Positions 11,117 to 13,050 of a DNA stretch of 13,050 nucleotides are shown in pieces. Source of the DNA: Actinomycetes bacterium (GTDB lineage: Bacteria > Actinomycetota > Actinomycetes > Propionibacteriales > Propionibacteriaceae); contig JAEZGC010000307.1 of assembly GCA_023437345.1 (NCBI GenBank), positions 1-13,050 of the forward strand, read 5' to 3'. A program made the position numbers and the translations under genes. Numbering within the stretch: position 1 is the first letter of the stretch; each line of letters opens with the position of its first letter. Under the pieces are notes generated by a model. It saw nothing but the letters and a program-made list of their open reading frames with translations, was not told where the DNA came from and made no database searches.

Positions 11117-13050
11117 ATGCGCGAGGTCGCGGGCATTGCGCGGGTGCCGCCGGGCGCGATGGCTCGGCCGCGGTTGCTCGCGCTGCTGGATCAGGGCGGC
11201 CCGCTCACCGTGCTGCGGGGCGCCGGCGGCCTCGGCAAGACCACGCTGCTGGCCCAATGGGTGTCAGGGCTGGCCGGCCCGCCGTGGCCGGCGTGGCTGA
11301 CCCTCGATCCCACCATCGCGACCCGGGCAGGCTTCTGGGTCCGGGTGCTCGGCGCGCTGCACCGGGCCGGGCTCGTCGACGACGCGGGGCTCTACCGGGA
11401 GTCCGCAGCCATCGCCGACGACGGCGAGCATGCCGCCGCGGCCATCGCACGGGCGGTGGCGGGCGCTGACGTCGTGCTGGTGCTTGACGATTTCGGCGGC
11501 CCGGAGGGCTTCTGGGACGAGGTCTGCGTGGACCTGGTGGAGTTGCTGGCACGCGGGCAGCTGGCGCGCTGCCTGGTGGCCGGCCCCGTCCGCACCCGGC
11601 TGGAGGACCCGGCGGTGACGGCAGCCGTCCCCGGTGCGGTGATCGGCCCCGAGGTGCTGCGGTTCACACCGCAGGAAACGGCGGCCCTTGCCATGGCGGC
11701 CGCCACCGGATCGAGCGACGCCACGACCCCTGTGTCGCTACCGCCCGACTTCCTCGGCGTCGCCTCGCTGGCTCCGTACCTCGACGAATCGCTGGCCACC
11801 GTGCTCGCGCCCGGGGCGGACGGTGCTGCGCTGCTCGCCGCTGTCGTCCGCGACGGTCACGGCCACTGGTCGGCGCTGTCGCCCGGGCGGGCGGTGGTCC
11901 GGCTCAGCGAGCACTTCCGCACCGCAGCGGCCGGCCGGCTGGCCACCCGACAGCCCGACCGGGTACCGCAGGCCCTGGCGCTGATCGCTCGCTGGCTGGC
12001 GACCGAACAGGCCGACCCCACCGGGGCCGTCGAGTATGCGCTCCGGGCCGGCGACCTCGACCTGGCCGACCGGGCCATGATGTGGGCCTACCCGTTGGCC
12101 CGGGACGACCACGCCCACCTGGCCGAACTGCTGGAGGCCCTGCCCGGGGCAGGCTTCGCCGAACGCCCGCTGCTCGCCCTCACCTACGCGCTGTACCTGA
12201 ACGCACACCCGGCGCGGCAGGGCCGCGCTGCCGAGTACTTCGCGGCGGCCGCCGAGGCGGCGCGGCACCGGACCCCGCGCGCGTCAGCCGCCGACCGGGT
12301 GGTGCTGCACGGCCTGCAGACTGCCGCCTATCGGTTGCTGGGCCGGCGCCGCCGGATGATCGAGTCGGCGAGGTGGACGCTGCGGGCGCTGCCGGTGGTG
12401 CGGTCCGAACCGGTGGACCCTGCCCACGGTCAGGCGCTGGCGGTGGCCGTGGGCCAGGCTGCGACCAGCCTGCTCTCGGCCGGCGACCTGGCGGGCGCGG
12501 CGGCCGCCTTCGATGACCTGGCGGGGTTCGCCGCCGAACAGGGGTGGGGCCACTTCGGCAACCTGGCCGCCAGCGGCGCCGCACTGGTCGCCGTGCTGGA
12601 GGGTCGGCTGGCGGCAGCCCGGGCGGCATTGGCCCTGGTGCGGCCCGAGGCGTGGCCCGAGCCGTGGCGCCGCGGCTACTCGGGCGCGCTGCGGACCTTC
12701 GCCCAGGCGTGGGTCCACCTCGACGACGGTGACCCGGACGCCGCGCTCGCCGAACTCGCGCTGCTGTCACCCCACGAACCGACCCTTGAGCACTGGGACG
12801 TGCTCGGGGCGGCCCGCGCGCTCGCCAGGGCGATGCTCGGGCAGGCCCCCTCCGCCGGGCTGGAACTGGCCCAGCTGCGCCGGCGGCGGGAAACCGGGGC
12901 CACCCTGCCCGGCGCGCTGGCGCGACTGTCAGTGATCGAGGCGATCCTTCAGCTGGCCGCGGGACGGGCCGGCGAGCCGGTCGAAACCGCGCCCGGCGGC
13001 TCCTCGCGCCCGGCGCTGCAGGCGATTTCGGCCGCCGCCCGGGGCGAGCC
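11117..13050 (+). CDS. STAND/AAA-type NTPase, MalT/LuxR-like regulator (3' partial)
   Basis: Open from the ATG at 11117 to the window end: 644 codons without a stop, so the gene continues beyond. The P-loop GAGGLGKTT (35-43; K41, T42) follows a short N-terminus, and a Walker B strand VVLVLDDF (119-126, D124-D125) lies 80 residues later, as in STAND ATPases. TLDP at 62-65 and FWVRVLGAL at 73-81 match the MalT-type layout. From about residue 250 the protein becomes Ala/Leu-rich helical repeats (for example YALRAGDLDLADRAM and LLSAGDLAGAAAAF) resembling TPR-like arms. By family, ATP binding and an inducer drive oligomerisation, and a C-terminal LuxR HTH binds DNA. That HTH would lie past the window, so its presence is a prediction. 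The gene is divergent from the small-protein/glycosyltransferase unit with a 128-bp spacer, making it a candidate regulator of it. Confidence 0.85.
   Translation, partial: MREVAGIARVPPGAMARPRLLALLDQGGPLTVLRGAGGLGKTTLLAQWVSGLAGPPWPAWLTLDPTIATRAGFWVRVLGALHRAGLVDDAGLYRESAAIADDGEHAAAAIARAVAGADVVLVLDDFGGPEGFWDEVCVDLVELLARGQLARCLVAGPVRTRLEDPAVTAAVPGAVIGPEVLRFTPQETAALAMAAATGSSDATTPVSLPPDFLGVASLAPYLDESLATVLAPGADGAALLAAVVRDGHGHWSALSPGRAVVRLSEHFRTAAAGRLATRQPDRVPQALALIARWLATEQADPTGAVEYALRAGDLDLADRAMMWAYPLARDDHAHLAELLEALPGAGFAERPLLALTYALYLNAHPARQGRAAEYFAAAAEAARHRTPRASAADRVVLHGLQTAAYRLLGRRRRMIESARWTLRALPVVRSEPVDPAHGQALAVAVGQAATSLLSAGDLAGAAAAFDDLAGFAAEQGWGHFGNLAASGAALVAVLEGRLAAARAALALVRPEAWPEPWRRGYSGALRTFAQAWVHLDDGDPDAALAELALLSPHEPTLEHWDVLGAARALARAMLGQAPSAGLELAQLRRRRETGATLPGALARLSVIEAILQLAAGRAGEPVETAPGGSSRPALQAISAAARGE

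Noticed and set aside
10989..11136. Longer starts for the small membrane protein (11054) and for the membrane glycosyltransferase (11136)
   Set aside because: Strong Shine-Dalgarno sites at 11000-10993 and 10790-10782 fix the shorter starts. The extensions are proline/arginine-rich and not family-like.
1..13050. Mobile elements, CRISPR arrays, tRNA/rRNA genes, defence systems
   Set aside because: No transposase, integrase, toxin-antitoxin pair, repeat-spacer array or cloverleaf was seen. The gene content looks like ordinary chromosomal metabolism, regulation and envelope functions.

Overview
The window reads as a dense, very GC-rich stretch of actinobacterial chromosome. The evidence is strong G/C preference at third codon positions, GTG as well as ATG starts, TAnnnT-type -10 boxes, two candidate leaderless genes, a soluble Hanks-type kinase and actinobacterial-style regulators. 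It contains no rRNA, tRNA, CRISPR array, transposase or phage module that I can recognise. I cannot name the genus; any high-GC actinobacterium, for example of the Propionibacteriales, would fit.

Left part (1-5040). The window opens inside a PLP-dependent cysteine-synthase-type enzyme fused to a C-terminal rhodanese domain. Next is a NYN-domain putative RNase with a C-terminal OST-HTH/LOTUS domain. It converges on an alpha/beta hydrolase gene, and one CTAG palindrome supplies both stop codons. The hydrolase lies downstream of an MBL-fold metallohydrolase gene, which is divergent from a TetR-family regulator. The AT-rich divergent spacer holds a good promoter for the MBL gene, overlapping inverted repeats that look like a TetR operator, and a possible 20-codon leader ORF joined to the MBL gene by an ATGA overlap. 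After tetR comes a LysR-type effector-binding domain with no HTH and an arginine-rich tail.

Middle (5093-6823). An isoprenylcysteine-methyltransferase-type membrane protein is probably co-transcribed with the LysR-type gene. Divergent from it is an 83-residue DUF6582-like protein with a candidate leaderless promoter. That gene converges on a soluble serine/threonine kinase.

Right part (6945-13050) looks like a cell-envelope/polysaccharide neighbourhood. It has a capsule/teichoic-type GT2 glycosyltransferase, a divergent exported beta-lactamase-fold serine hydrolase with C-terminal membrane helices, and a two-gene unit on the opposite strand. That unit pairs a 70-residue membrane protein (TGATG coupling, near-perfect Shine-Dalgarno) with a processive GT2 carrying D, DxD, TED and QxxRW motifs but no N-terminal membrane segment. 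Divergent from it is a large STAND/AAA-type NTPase of the MalT/LuxR-regulator kind, whose C-terminus lies beyond the window.

All four convergent gene pairs are separated by 13 bp or less (one overlaps by 4 bp), with no room for separate terminators. The most interesting leads are the apparently split processive glycosyltransferase, the leader ORF and operator array at the MBL/tetR promoter, the HTH-less LysR-type protein and the NYN-LOTUS protein.
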